Part shown: positions 6,901 to 13,262 of the stretch, piece by piece
How positions within the stretch are numbered: the stretch's first letter is position 1
Layout of the letters: every line of letters starts with the position of its first letter
Assembly: GCA_051880475.1 (NCBI GenBank)
Contig: JBJEOA010000023.1
Span: forward strand, 1-14,251
Origin: JAUUSJ01 sp051880475
GTDB taxonomy: Bacteria > Bacillota > Clostridia > Lachnospirales > Lachnospiraceae
Direction: 5' to 3'
DNA length: 14,251 nt
The notes under the pieces: model-generated
What the model saw: only the letters and a program-made list of their open reading frames with translations
Told to the model about the DNA's origin: nothing
The model's database searches: none
Translations under genes and position numbers: made by a program

Positions 6901-7699
6901 GAATTGGAGGGGCAGGGTCCCCATAAACCCATGAACTCATAGAAATATCCTCTCCTGAATCTGCCATATCATGCGTTAATGGCATTCGATTTCTCATAGG
7001 TTCTGAGCGATAACTAATGGCAGTCGTTGAGGATGGCAAATTTGTCCTGTGGTCAATTGGAGGATTTCCATTTTTATCCAAAATTTCCAACTCGTCATGG
7101 AAAAATACGGAATACTCTCGAAATGCTGGTTTTCCCGGTATATAAATATCTGCCATTAAACCACTCTCTATTTCTCTTCCCGTCTCTGGATGAAACCATT
7201 TCGCTTCTGGAGGCTCTACAATAATTGCACCAAATAATCCATGGATATTGGTTGCCTCCTCACTGCTTCTAGAATCTGCCATATCGTGGAATAAAAAAAC
7301 TCCCTCTGCACTAGCATACCAAGTATATAAAATTTCATTATTCGTTGTACTGTCTGGATTAAATCCTGTGCTAGTACCATCTGATGTCATGACATCATAG
7401 TCAAGACCCTGCACATGAATAGATAGCCTGCGGTTAAGCTTATGACAAAAACGTATTTTTACTGTATCTCCAAGATTCACTCGGAGTACAAGAGGCTCCA
7501 CTTTCTCGTAAGGCTGCGGAGGTGTCTGCTGAAATCTACGAATAGCCTCTTTTTGTATTTGCTCAGATTCCTCTGCTAATACATACATAAGACCATCTGG
7601 GTCATAATCGCCGTATTTATTATACACAATAGGAATCTGAATCGCCTCTATCTGAAAATATCTCATCTTACAAGGAGAAGGATACTGACATAATTTCAT
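3950..7699 (-). CDS. Six-cupredoxin multicopper oxidase, three internal repeats
   Basis: A 1249-residue protein built of three repeats of about 360-400 residues, each a pair of cupredoxin folds. Each repeat carries a DPDG/DPEG stretch after a YNKYG or YNRYG motif, a GLFGA/GVFGA motif, a REY/REF stretch and a YGDPA/HGDPA motif. Repeat 1 (residues ~12-365) holds HVFHLH (288-293) and HCH-x3-H-x4-M (341-352), a complete type 1 copper site plus half the trinuclear ligands. Its own HxH motifs are lost. Repeat 2 (~492-845) holds HVH (585-587) and HDH (631-633), the other half, but lacks the Cys motif. Repeat 3 (~873-1230) keeps HGH at 1165-1167 but no complete site. One centre across repeats 1 and 2 is therefore inferred. 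Size and domain number resemble the spore Mn oxidase MnxG and ceruloplasmin. No signal peptide is seen. The ATG overlaps the stop of the DUF2935 gene. The substrate could be Mn, Fe, Cu or an organic compound. Confidence 0.9.
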   Translation of the reverse strand: MKLCQYPSPCKMRYFQIEAIQIPIVYNKYGDYDPDGLMYVLAEESEQIQKEAIRRFQQTPPQPYEKVEPLVLRVNLGDTVKIRFCHKLNRRLSIHVQGLDYDVMTSDGTSTGFNPDSTTNNEILYTWYASAEGVFLFHDMADSRSSEEATNIHGLFGAIIVEPPEAKWFHPETGREIESGLMADIYIPGKPAFREYSVFFHDELEILDKNGNPPIDHRTNLPSSTTAISYRSEPMRNRMPLTHDMADSGEDISMSSWVYGDPAPPILRAYVGDPAKIRLVHGGIKETHVFHLHNHQWRLEEDNPVSTIIDSITISPQECYTLDILYGAGSRNRVIGDVIFHCHLYPHFHEGMWTLWRIHDRLEDGSGRLPDGTKIPALCPLKDRKQPPEKDKLHPGYPNFIRGKVGEPPLQPPCGVLDKEGNVTQYPTPLERANFVKHPAPGALYTDTCPCHTAGKCDGYCECSKENKCDKDSQYDKENKSDKENKCDKVKVFEIALVQAKLTYNRYGWHDPEGRFFVLKEELERHGGLDAYIQKVEEQKIQVEPLVIRANAGDCIELRTTNLLPEFLEGNAFQLKTKTDIVGHHVHLVKFDTITSDGAANGWNNIAGARKYETLVERFFADEELRTVFFHDHLFANAHQLHGVFGALIIEEAGATFHNIRNGKELKFGTKAVIRRRDGSSFREFALFVHDFTFLFDKDGKPLNPPAVPGSHDDPGVMGVNYRAEPMRERLKRHEDPAYIFSSLVHGDPATPILETYPGDELMIRLIDGAHEEQHSFNVTGMSWRKEVADPRSPIASSQTIGVSEAFNLNIKEPYEAGDYLYYFGGIDDAWLGLWGIIRVYGKYKKRLKPLCKGKNQILPLRPCPGKDDIIRHYEVAAIQTDLIYNRYGDHDPDGLVFAPLEDVDFILEGKCKPKPLILRANAGDWIEVILHNIWDPNHPIPYQDYPRVPLDIKHKPSERVSLNPQFLQYDPVNDSGINVGYNEREQTVGIGESKRYLWRADREYGTCLLQSFGDMRNHRHHGLFGAVIVEPAGSVWYENFTRRKNCFAEQAVITAPGEMSFREYVVFIQNGIRLLDAEGNLIETAAADEGESVDPEDTGEKGYNYRSERFANRLKRDKRIWKVFSSKVHGDPATPIWKAYPGDRIIFRTAMPADKPRNVSFAVHGHMWREQPNDSLSREIALQGGISIGNRFDMELKDGASCPGDYLYRSGSFGWDVESGMWGIFRIKKKSFGYKCKKICGKFLQGIK
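6236..6358 (-). repeat. Cys- and Lys-Glu-Asn-rich linker with short tandem repeats
   Basis: This codes for residues ~448-488 of the oxidase, between repeats 1 and 2. It begins with the cysteine cluster CPCHTAGKCDGYCEC and continues as imperfect copies of a seven-to-ten residue unit (KENKCDK, QYDKENK, SDKENKCDK). At DNA level the unit is a near-repeated TTTATCxxATTTATTCTC-like stretch on the plus strand, which could vary in copy number by slippage. Cysteine count and spacing suggest a metal-binding or disulphide-linked hinge; this is inference. Confidence 0.7.
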
Positions 7700-8604
7700 T
7701 ATGATTCACTCTCCTTTCCTAAGATGCGAAGATAATGGTTCGCTTCTCTAAGCACATGGTCAGCCAAAAGTGGCAAGATGACGGAACGTATCTGACAGTC
7801 TGTAATCCCTTCTGTACCTGCTGCCTTAAAATTTCGATACTGCATTGTCTTTTTTAATGTCTTCTCAGTTAAGCCATCCATCGCTCGACAATCTTGTTTT
7901 TTTGCCTTCTCAAGTAACTCACAATAATCTTTTGCAAATCCATCCGCCTTCTCGATCAATTCACATTCTGTCGGGTCAAGAAGCCCCCGAATAAACTGTG
8001 CGTGTTCCATCATAATCTGATTCCAAAATATTTCCATCGTTTTCATATCCTGAGACGGCATGCACCCTCTTTGTCCAATCTCCATTAATATCTGCCGATA
8101 TAATTTTGCCTCTCGCAAAATATGTTCAATCAATAAAGGATAATTGCTTGTATACAATTTACACGATAAAACATCTTGAAGAATTTTTTCTTTAAACGCT
8201 ATAAAACCGTTTAATAACCATAATGCTCTCTTATTTATCCTCCTAATTTGGCGTACCTTTTCTCTGTTTATCCTAATTAAACATCCCTCCTTCAATTTCT
8301 TTTCTGCCTGAGTAATCTCGGTATTAATAGGAATACCAGTCAATTTTCTCGTCTGACTTTCCGCCATCTCCGTGAATTTCGTGACAATTTCTCCCGATTG
8401 CAAAACGCTATCTTGTATCATTCCATCCGTAAGTTTCACAGCAAAGCTCAGCAAGTTTTCAAACTCTTCCCGAAACCAGTCGGCTTTCTTCCTATACTCT
8501 TTCTCTTTTGCAGGAAAAGCAGCCAGTAGAAATAATGCATGTTCTTTCATAATTCTACTGAAGAATAAATGAGTTTCCAATGATAAGGTTACATATCTTT
8601 TCAT
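7699..8604 (-). CDS. DUF2935 ferritin-like protein
   Basis: A 301-residue soluble, all-helical protein of the DUF2935 group, which folds as two related four-helix bundles and is expected to bind metal. The start SLETHLFFSRIMKEHALFL (residues 8-26) is the family signature. It recurs in the second half as MEIFWNQIMMEHAQFIRGLLDP, and the LLIEHILREAKLY and LLADHVLREANHY helices provide further Glu/His ligand pairs. The cellular role is not established. Its stop codon overlaps the start of the multicopper oxidase (TAATG), so the two proteins are made together, which points to a shared metal or oxygen function such as metal storage or donation. The ribosome site is weak (TAAGG). No membrane span or signal peptide is visible. 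Confidence 0.85.
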   Translation of the reverse strand: MKRYVTLSLETHLFFSRIMKEHALFLLAAFPAKEKEYRKKADWFREEFENLLSFAVKLTDGMIQDSVLQSGEIVTKFTEMAESQTRKLTGIPINTEITQAEKKLKEGCLIRINREKVRQIRRINKRALWLLNGFIAFKEKILQDVLSCKLYTSNYPLLIEHILREAKLYRQILMEIGQRGCMPSQDMKTMEIFWNQIMMEHAQFIRGLLDPTECELIEKADGFAKDYCELLEKAKKQDCRAMDGLTEKTLKKTMQYRNFKAAGTEGITDCQIRSVILPLLADHVLREANHYLRILGKESES

Positions 8605-8637
8605 TTTCTATCATACCTTAATTTTATGTTTTTCTAC

Positions 8638-8666
8638 ATTATATGCACTTGCTATCTTAGAGTTAA
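8638..8666 (-). promoter_or_regulatory. Promoter of the DUF2935-multicopper oxidase operon
   Basis: On the minus strand TTAACT (8666-8661) and a perfect TATAAT (8643-8638) are spaced by 17 bases, 34 bases before the DUF2935 start. The rest of the 300-base gap up to 8907 is AT-rich, with no other clear gene or hairpin. No sporulation sigma consensus was recognised by eye. Confidence 0.55.
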
Positions 8667-8907
8667 TTTTCTTTTATTTCAAAACATAATACTATCGCTA
8701 ATCATAGCTTTATCTCTTGGGATATTTCATCACAAACTGCATAGTATACAATTTCCTTCCTTTTCTACTTACATATATCTTTCTATTCTATAAGATGTCA
8801 AAAAAAATTACTTACTTTTTCTATTTTTTTATGTCAATATTGAACCAAATACTTTTTCAATGCCTCTTATAGGTAGGTGCACCAAAAAGAAACTGGAGGT
8901 GAATACG

Positions 8908-9459
8908 GTGAATACAGACGAAGATTTGATTAAGCTGTGGAAAGCGGGCAATGAGCTGGCGTTTAATGCAATATATGACAGATATAAAGATATCGCTCTA
9001 AGGACAGCATGGCTATTATGTAAAAATTATGCGGATAGCGAGGATATTGTACAGGAAACTTTTGTATTATGTCATATGCATATTGACCAATTAAAAGAGG
9101 GGATGAGTTTTAAATCGTGGATGTTGAAAATTTTAGTGAGAAATGCGTGGAAATCAGTAAAGAAAGCAAAACGTGAGATACCAGAGGAAGAAAAAATGGA
9201 TTCTGGATGGAATTGGGGAGTACAAGGCAAAGAACCGCTAGAGCAAACGCTAGAACAGGAAGAGAGTTTGGCGATTGGAAATGCGATAAATCAGCTTTCC
9301 AAAAAGCATCGAATGATTATTGTGTTATATTATTACAATGATTTATCTGTAAGAGAGATTGCAAAAATCATCGGATGTATGGAAGGAACTGTGAAATCGA
9401 GGCTGTATTTCGCCAGAAAGCAATTAAGGGAAATATTAAAGAAGGAGGGATATGAATGA
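8908..9459 (+). CDS. RNA polymerase sigma-70 family (ECF-type) sigma factor
   Basis: 183-residue sigma factor with only regions 2 and 4. Region 2 covers roughly residues 17-85 (AFNAIYDRYKDIALRTAWLL, then DSEDIVQETF and FKSWMLKILVRN). Region 4 covers ~128-180 (INQLSKKHRMIIVLYYYNDLSVREIAKIIGC and GTVKSRLYFARKQLREIL). The GTG at 8908 is chosen because GGAGG stands eight bases before it; an ATG at 8860 would add 16 residues with no family match and would place the ribosome site inside the gene. Its end overlaps the next gene by four bases (ATGA), the standard coupling with an anti-sigma factor. No metabolic or stress gene in the window is obviously its target. Confidence 0.92.
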   Translation: MNTDEDLIKLWKAGNELAFNAIYDRYKDIALRTAWLLCKNYADSEDIVQETFVLCHMHIDQLKEGMSFKSWMLKILVRNAWKSVKKAKREIPEEEKMDSGWNWGVQGKEPLEQTLEQEESLAIGNAINQLSKKHRMIIVLYYYNDLSVREIAKIIGCMEGTVKSRLYFARKQLREILKKEGYE

Positions 9460-10253
9460 AGGAAGATAAATTTGACGATATGCTAAGGGAAAGATTAAAA
9501 AAGGAGACGGAGCATATTGAGACCTCTAGTTTTTTGAAGGACAGTATAGATAGGGAAATTATGAGAAGACAGGAGGAATCTAGAATGAAGAAATTTAGTT
9601 TTAAAAAATTTGCAGTTGTGGCGGCAGCAGTTTGCCTGATGGTACCAGCGAGTATTTTGGCAGCTGGAAAAATAAGCGGATATGTAAGCCATGTTGATTT
9701 AACAAATTATGTTCACACAAATAAATGGAGCGAGCTTGGAGAGATAGAGAAAAAAGTAGGAATTAAGACAGATGCCATAGAGGAATTTTCTAACGGCTAT
9801 AAAATGAAGGAAATATCAACGAATTTCTTTGACGCTCAAGACGATGATGGAAATGTGATGTTTACAGTAAAAGAACTGGACATTCAATATCAAAACAAAG
9901 AAAAACCAATTCTCTGGGCGACGATGCATAAAGCAGATGAGCGTATGAAAAATGCAGAAGAAGAATCTGAGGATAAGCCTAAGCCAAGCACAATAAAGGA
10001 ATATGCTGGAATAAAAGTGGAATGTTATAATGTTGTATATAAGTTTGTTCCTCCAGACTACGAGTTGACAGATGAGGATAATGCTCTTTTGGAACAGGGA
10101 AATTTTACTATCTCTTATGGTACGGACGAAGTACAGATTCAACAAAATAAATATGTAAGCTGGGAGAAGAACGGAGTATCGTATACTCTTATGGGGTTTG
10201 ATCTAGATTTGACAGATGAAGAAATGCTTGATATGGCAAGACAGATGATTTGA
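9456..10253 (+). CDS. Probable membrane-bound anti-sigma factor with DUF4367-like extracellular domain
   Basis: 265 residues. The N-terminal ~48 residues are charged and cytoplasmic, where the sigma factor would be bound. Residues ~49-70 (FAVVAAAVCLMVPASILAA) form one membrane span, and the remaining ~195 residues face outward. The closing YVSWEKNGVSYTLMGFDLDLT followed by EEMLDMARQM resembles the DUF4367 tail common in Clostridial anti-sigma-like proteins. No zinc-binding HxxxCxxC motif is seen, so it is not a ZAS-type anti-sigma. The ATGA overlap with the sigma gene makes a pair certain; inhibition of the sigma factor, and release by an outside signal, are inferred. The DUF4367 match is judged by eye. 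Confidence 0.75.
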   Translation: MKEDKFDDMLRERLKKETEHIETSSFLKDSIDREIMRRQEESRMKKFSFKKFAVVAAAVCLMVPASILAAGKISGYVSHVDLTNYVHTNKWSELGEIEKKVGIKTDAIEEFSNGYKMKEISTNFFDAQDDDGNVMFTVKELDIQYQNKEKPILWATMHKADERMKNAEEESEDKPKPSTIKEYAGIKVECYNVVYKFVPPDYELTDEDNALLEQGNFTISYGTDEVQIQQNKYVSWEKNGVSYTLMGFDLDLTDEEMLDMARQMI

Positions 10254-10260
10254 CGCAGGA

Positions 10261-10309
10261 CGAGACGGACGGACAGGGGACAGACCCCTGTCCGTCTCTC
10301 TGTCCGTCT
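10261..10309. repeat. GC-rich palindromic repeat between convergent genes
   Basis: GACGGACAGGGG (10268-10279) and CCCCTGTCCGTC (10285-10296) form a perfect 12-bp stem with the loop ACAGA. CTGTCCGTCT then occurs twice (10288-10297 and 10300-10309), and the left arm contains GGAC doubled, so alternative pairings exist. It is strikingly richer in G+C than its surroundings and runs to within the stop codon of the histidine kinase gene. There is no T run, so it is not a standard terminator. The sequence style (GGGGACAGACCCC core) resembles REP-type palindromes spread by RAYT transposases. Confidence 0.7.
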
Positions 10310-11162
10310 AAATATTTGGAAAACAAATATCGAATGTGCTTCCTTTGCCAACGACAGAATTAACTTTTATATAACCTCCATGCCCTTCTATGATTTGTCT
10401 TGATAAAAATAACCCTACGCCTATCCCTTCCTTATCATGAACAGCTCTTCCTCTATAAAAACGATGAAATATCTTCGGAATTTCATCCTCTGACATTCCC
10501 ATGCCCTGATCAGCAATTTTAACACCTGAAAACATTTCATAAGAAAAAGTATTAATTATAATCTTTGTTCCTTCGCCAGAATACTTTATGGCATTATCCA
10601 AAATATTATAAATAGCCTCAACAACCCATTTTTTATCCAGATAAAGTTTGACACCATCCCCGTCCTCTATCTCTATCACAATATTTTTTATTTTAGCTTT
10701 CGGGTATGCCTGATCTACAACCTTAGAAACGACTTCTTGCAAAACCACATTTTCTTTTTGAAACTGAAAAATACCCGTTTCCAGACGGGACATTTTCACC
10801 AATGCGTCTATTAATCCCTCAAGTTTTTTACTTTGAATATGGATTTCCTCCACATATTCCCTCGCCCTGCTATCCAAAGCGATTTCTCCAAGCAACTCAG
10901 AATAAATGAGAATATTCGTGAGTGGCATCTTAGTTTGATGGGAAATATTGGTAATAAGTTCTTTTAAATTATCCTTTTCCTCATTGATCTTTTTTTCTGA
11001 CATGGATGAGGATGTAAGATATCTCATTAACTTGCTCTGAAGCTTTGAAAGTTCCGTTTCGTCAAAACAAGTCTCCTCAAATTCTCCATTTATTGCATCA
11101 TCCAACATCTTATTCAAAATCTCATACTCTTTCCTTACTCCGCACTCTTTCCTTTTGAACAT
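10308..11162 (-). CDS. Soluble sensor histidine kinase, now an orphan
   Basis: 284-residue cytoplasmic kinase that would phosphorylate a response regulator. The H box is ITNISHQTKMPLTN with His75; the N box is NILDNAIKYS (186-195); G1 is ADQGMGM, the F box FHRFYRG, and G2 GIGVGLFLS. No transmembrane segment or sensor domain precedes the DHp helix; the first ~65 residues are charged and probably coiled. Short kinases of this design usually follow their response regulator directly. Here the regulator is reduced to its last codons (11163-11213), immediately before this start, and the repair cassette lies beyond. The ribosome site GGGAG falls inside that remnant. The kinase itself looks intact. 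Its likely partner is absent, so it may be silent, cross-talking or decaying; it could also be read through from the cassette. Confidence 0.9.
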   Translation of the reverse strand: MFKRKECGVRKEYEILNKMLDDAINGEFEETCFDETELSKLQSKLMRYLTSSSMSEKKINEEKDNLKELITNISHQTKMPLTNILIYSELLGEIALDSRAREYVEEIHIQSKKLEGLIDALVKMSRLETGIFQFQKENVVLQEVVSKVVDQAYPKAKIKNIVIEIEDGDGVKLYLDKKWVVEAIYNILDNAIKYSGEGTKIIINTFSYEMFSGVKIADQGMGMSEDEIPKIFHRFYRGRAVHDKEGIGVGLFLSRQIIEGHGGYIKVNSVVGKGSTFDICFPNI

Positions 11163-11213
11163 TTATATCTCCCATCTAAATACATAACCTATGCCATATA
11201 TAGTATGTATCAA
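11163..11213 (-). pseudogene. C-terminal remnant of an OmpR-family response regulator
   Basis: Read on the minus strand just before the kinase ATG, the frame gives LIHTIYGIGYVFRWEI then TAA. HTIYGIGYVF is the classic wing end of OmpR/PhoB-type DNA-binding domains. The stop is directly followed by the kinase ATG, the normal regulator-kinase junction. Upstream of this the frame runs into the 3' end of the HD-Pnk gene and carries no receiver or effector sequence. The gene was therefore cut at about 11214-11222 by the event that placed the repair cassette here. Confidence 0.8.
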
Positions 11214-11215
11214 TC

Positions 11216-12385
11216 TTAACAAATCTTCCACTCCACCGTCATTGCCTCTTCCGGCATCGGCGGGACCGTCTTTCTAAGCATTTTTTCTATTGCGGCTACA
11301 GGAACCTCATCCAATCGGCTACTGTTTCTCTCCAACTGTGTGCCCCAATTTGTTTCCAGATATATAATACGAACCATTGCTCCATATCGTTCAAATAGAC
11401 GGATCTGCTTTTGTCTAGTGTCTTTAGTAATATCCGTTGCATTCCATACAAACGACTGGTGTGCTCTAAGATATACTTTAGCACATTCCTGTGCTTTCTG
11501 AATCACAATGCCCTGATTATCTGTCGGTTTTACATTCATTTCCCTGCGAATTTTATCCAATGAAATCATCGGATATTCCGGAATATTTTCTCGAATCCAA
11601 GTGTCCTTTCCAGTTCCAGGAAGACCCGACATCAGAATAATTTCTCCCCAGGTATCATCATAAAGGCTCTGATTGGGCATTACATTCCTGCCGTTCAAAT
11701 ATGCGTGTTTTGTATAATCATCCTGAAAAAGATATGGTTTATCGTAACAATCTGCCTCTTCTGTCAGAATTCGGCACAGTTCAATCTTTTCCAATTGCTC
11801 ATCAATATTTGGTGCAATCCTCCCCTTCATGTCTGCCTCAGAAAGCAAACACAGAAGCTTCCAAGAGAAATCCGAGACCAGTTCTCCCATCGCAGCTACT
11901 TGTCTGGCTTTTCTCTCAGGATCTTTCTGGTCCAATAAATGTACTGGAAGCATATGATATCGCACTAAAGTACAGATTAATTCGCGTAGCTGCTGTCTTT
12001 CCTTATTTCCACATAAACCGCATGTTTTCCATAAAAATTCCCGTGTCATCAAACTTCCAATAGACGAATGATGGGGTGATACCCATTTATCATCTTCCAA
12101 CTTTGTGGTTCTGATTTTTCCAACATCATGAAACAGAGCTGCCGTAAACAACCCTATTCTCTGAGTTTGATCAAGAATCCAGAATTCAGGCTTCTTTATC
12201 AATTCCGCACATACCATCTGTGTATGTATATAAACATTGCCTTCGCCGTGAAATTTCGGATTTTGCTCGACATTTTTCATCTCAGAGAAAAAAAATCCAA
12301 TCGGTGATGTTTCTATATCTTCCCAGTTAAGAACTTTGTCCAAAGAAGCAGGTAACAGCTTTTCTATCTCGTTTATAAAATCCAT
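11216..12385 (-). CDS. HD-Pnk: HD-domain phosphoesterase fused to P-loop polynucleotide kinase
   Basis: 389 residues, a two-domain nucleic-acid end-healing enzyme. Residues ~35-200 form an HD domain with His54, the HD pair H86-D87 (ALFHDVGK), H105-H106, H144 and D185 (SEADMKGR). It is expected to remove 2',3'-cyclic phosphate and 3'-phosphate with a transition metal. Residues ~245-385 form a kinase with Walker A SGLPGTGKDT (253-262) and Asp277 in SLDKIRRE, phosphorylating 5'-OH ends. This order and activity pair are known from Runella slithyformis HD-Pnk, whose relatives are often encoded with a ligase. The ligase is indeed the preceding gene here, 63 bases upstream on the same strand. A GGAAG ribosome site precedes the start. 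The annotation of activity rests on this homology; all key residues are present. Confidence 0.9.
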   Translation of the reverse strand: MDFINEIEKLLPASLDKVLNWEDIETSPIGFFFSEMKNVEQNPKFHGEGNVYIHTQMVCAELIKKPEFWILDQTQRIGLFTAALFHDVGKIRTTKLEDDKWVSPHHSSIGSLMTREFLWKTCGLCGNKERQQLRELICTLVRYHMLPVHLLDQKDPERKARQVAAMGELVSDFSWKLLCLLSEADMKGRIAPNIDEQLEKIELCRILTEEADCYDKPYLFQDDYTKHAYLNGRNVMPNQSLYDDTWGEIILMSGLPGTGKDTWIRENIPEYPMISLDKIRREMNVKPTDNQGIVIQKAQECAKVYLRAHQSFVWNATDITKDTRQKQIRLFERYGAMVRIIYLETNWGTQLERNSSRLDEVPVAAIEKMLRKTVPPMPEEAMTVEWKIC

Positions 12386-12448
12386 TTTACTCTTCCTTCC
12401 TTACCATTACTTAACTAAATAAACCACTGGCACTTTCCTTCGTATGTT

Positions 12449-13243
12449 TTAGAAAAATAAGCTTTCTGTCAGTACTGCTAATTGGTTCGGAATAATCGGC
12501 CGTTCAATCCAATGTGTCTCTGAAAAATCCACGCACTGCAAGAACGCAGCACGAACAAATTTCATGCGATCTACTACCTGTCCATTTTCTTCCACCTTAA
12601 TATATAAACCTTCCATCAAACCAGAAAGTTCTGTTTCATTGCAATTTCGCTCTGGGTCCAGTCCCAGCTTTAACGCAGATTGATACAGGCTTTCTTTCTG
12701 ATTTCCAGTAACATAATTTGACTGTCCAAGCAACTTTAGTATCTCATCTTTGCTCTTATAAACTCCTGTTCCAAGAACAGGTACCGATACAATCGGCAAA
12801 TCCTTTAATAATTCCTGTCTGGAAGGTGTGTCCAAAAAGATGCCTGATTCTCTATCAAGAACATCAAATTCCAGAAAATAATGCGGCAGCGCATCATAAT
12901 ACACGGTATGCTTGGCATACATCCATTCTCCATACATGATATATCTGGTTCCGAGTATTTTATAAAACGCCTCCTTATGAACCGTAGCCCATTGCTTCAT
13001 CATATTGTAATGACGTTCTCGATAGCCACCAGTAAGATAATGTCCACGGCTTTGAAGCAGTAATTCTCCATTTTGATCAAAAGAAATCGCCGAATTGGCG
13101 CCGTCACATTTTTCTTCAATCACCAAATGCTTTCCTGCAATTTCAGAAAAAGGAATTTGGCTTAAGTCCTCATCCCCAGGCTGCAGACGCGAACCTTCAA
13201 TATGTGGGGTACGAGGGTATTTATGTATTCCAAACTGATTCAC
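12449..13243 (-). CDS. ATP-dependent RNA ligase (Rnl2-like nucleotidyltransferase fold)
   Basis: 264 residues. It contains the conserved ligase motifs in order: motif I EEKCDGAN with nucleophile Lys45 that would accept AMP, an early SRG (motif Ia-like), motif III YIMYGEWMYAKH, motif IV EGLYIKVEENG and motif V RMKFVR. This matches the RNA_ligase family (PF09414) and seals 3'-OH/5'-phosphate ends, the products of the HD-Pnk encoded next. There is no large extra C-terminal domain, so substrate choice may rest on partners. The start is GTG at 13243, preceded by GAGGTGAT; no ATG lies in frame nearby. The gap to the methyltransferase stop is 19 bases, so the genes form one operon. Confidence 0.9.
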   Translation of the reverse strand: MNQFGIHKYPRTPHIEGSRLQPGDEDLSQIPFSEIAGKHLVIEEKCDGANSAISFDQNGELLLQSRGHYLTGGYRERHYNMMKQWATVHKEAFYKILGTRYIMYGEWMYAKHTVYYDALPHYFLEFDVLDRESGIFLDTPSRQELLKDLPIVSVPVLGTGVYKSKDEILKLLGQSNYVTGNQKESLYQSALKLGLDPERNCNETELSGLMEGLYIKVEENGQVVDRMKFVRAAFLQCVDFSETHWIERPIIPNQLAVLTESLFF

Positions 13244-13262
13244 TTATCATCACCTCGCTCTA

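Noticed and set aside
7353..7430. Functional copper site within the first cupredoxin of repeat 1
   Set aside because: Only a lone His remains (near residue 95), and HDM instead of HxH near residue 138; the ligand set is incomplete.
8840..8872. TTGAAC ... TTATAG upstream of the sigma gene as its promoter
   Set aside because: The spacing is about 21 bases and the -10 is poor. An ECF-type self-recognised promoter is possible but cannot be supported from one copy.
8860..8907. 16-residue N-terminal extension of the sigma factor (ATG start)
   Set aside because: The strong GGAGG site lies inside this stretch and serves the GTG at 8908; the extra residues have no family character.
9816..10145. 109-codon minus-strand ORF inside the anti-sigma gene
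   Set aside because: It is antisense to a coupled, well-supported gene, with no ribosome site and no recognisable domain.
10261..10309. Standard Rho-independent terminator between the convergent genes
   Set aside because: The stem is strong, but neither side is followed by a T run.
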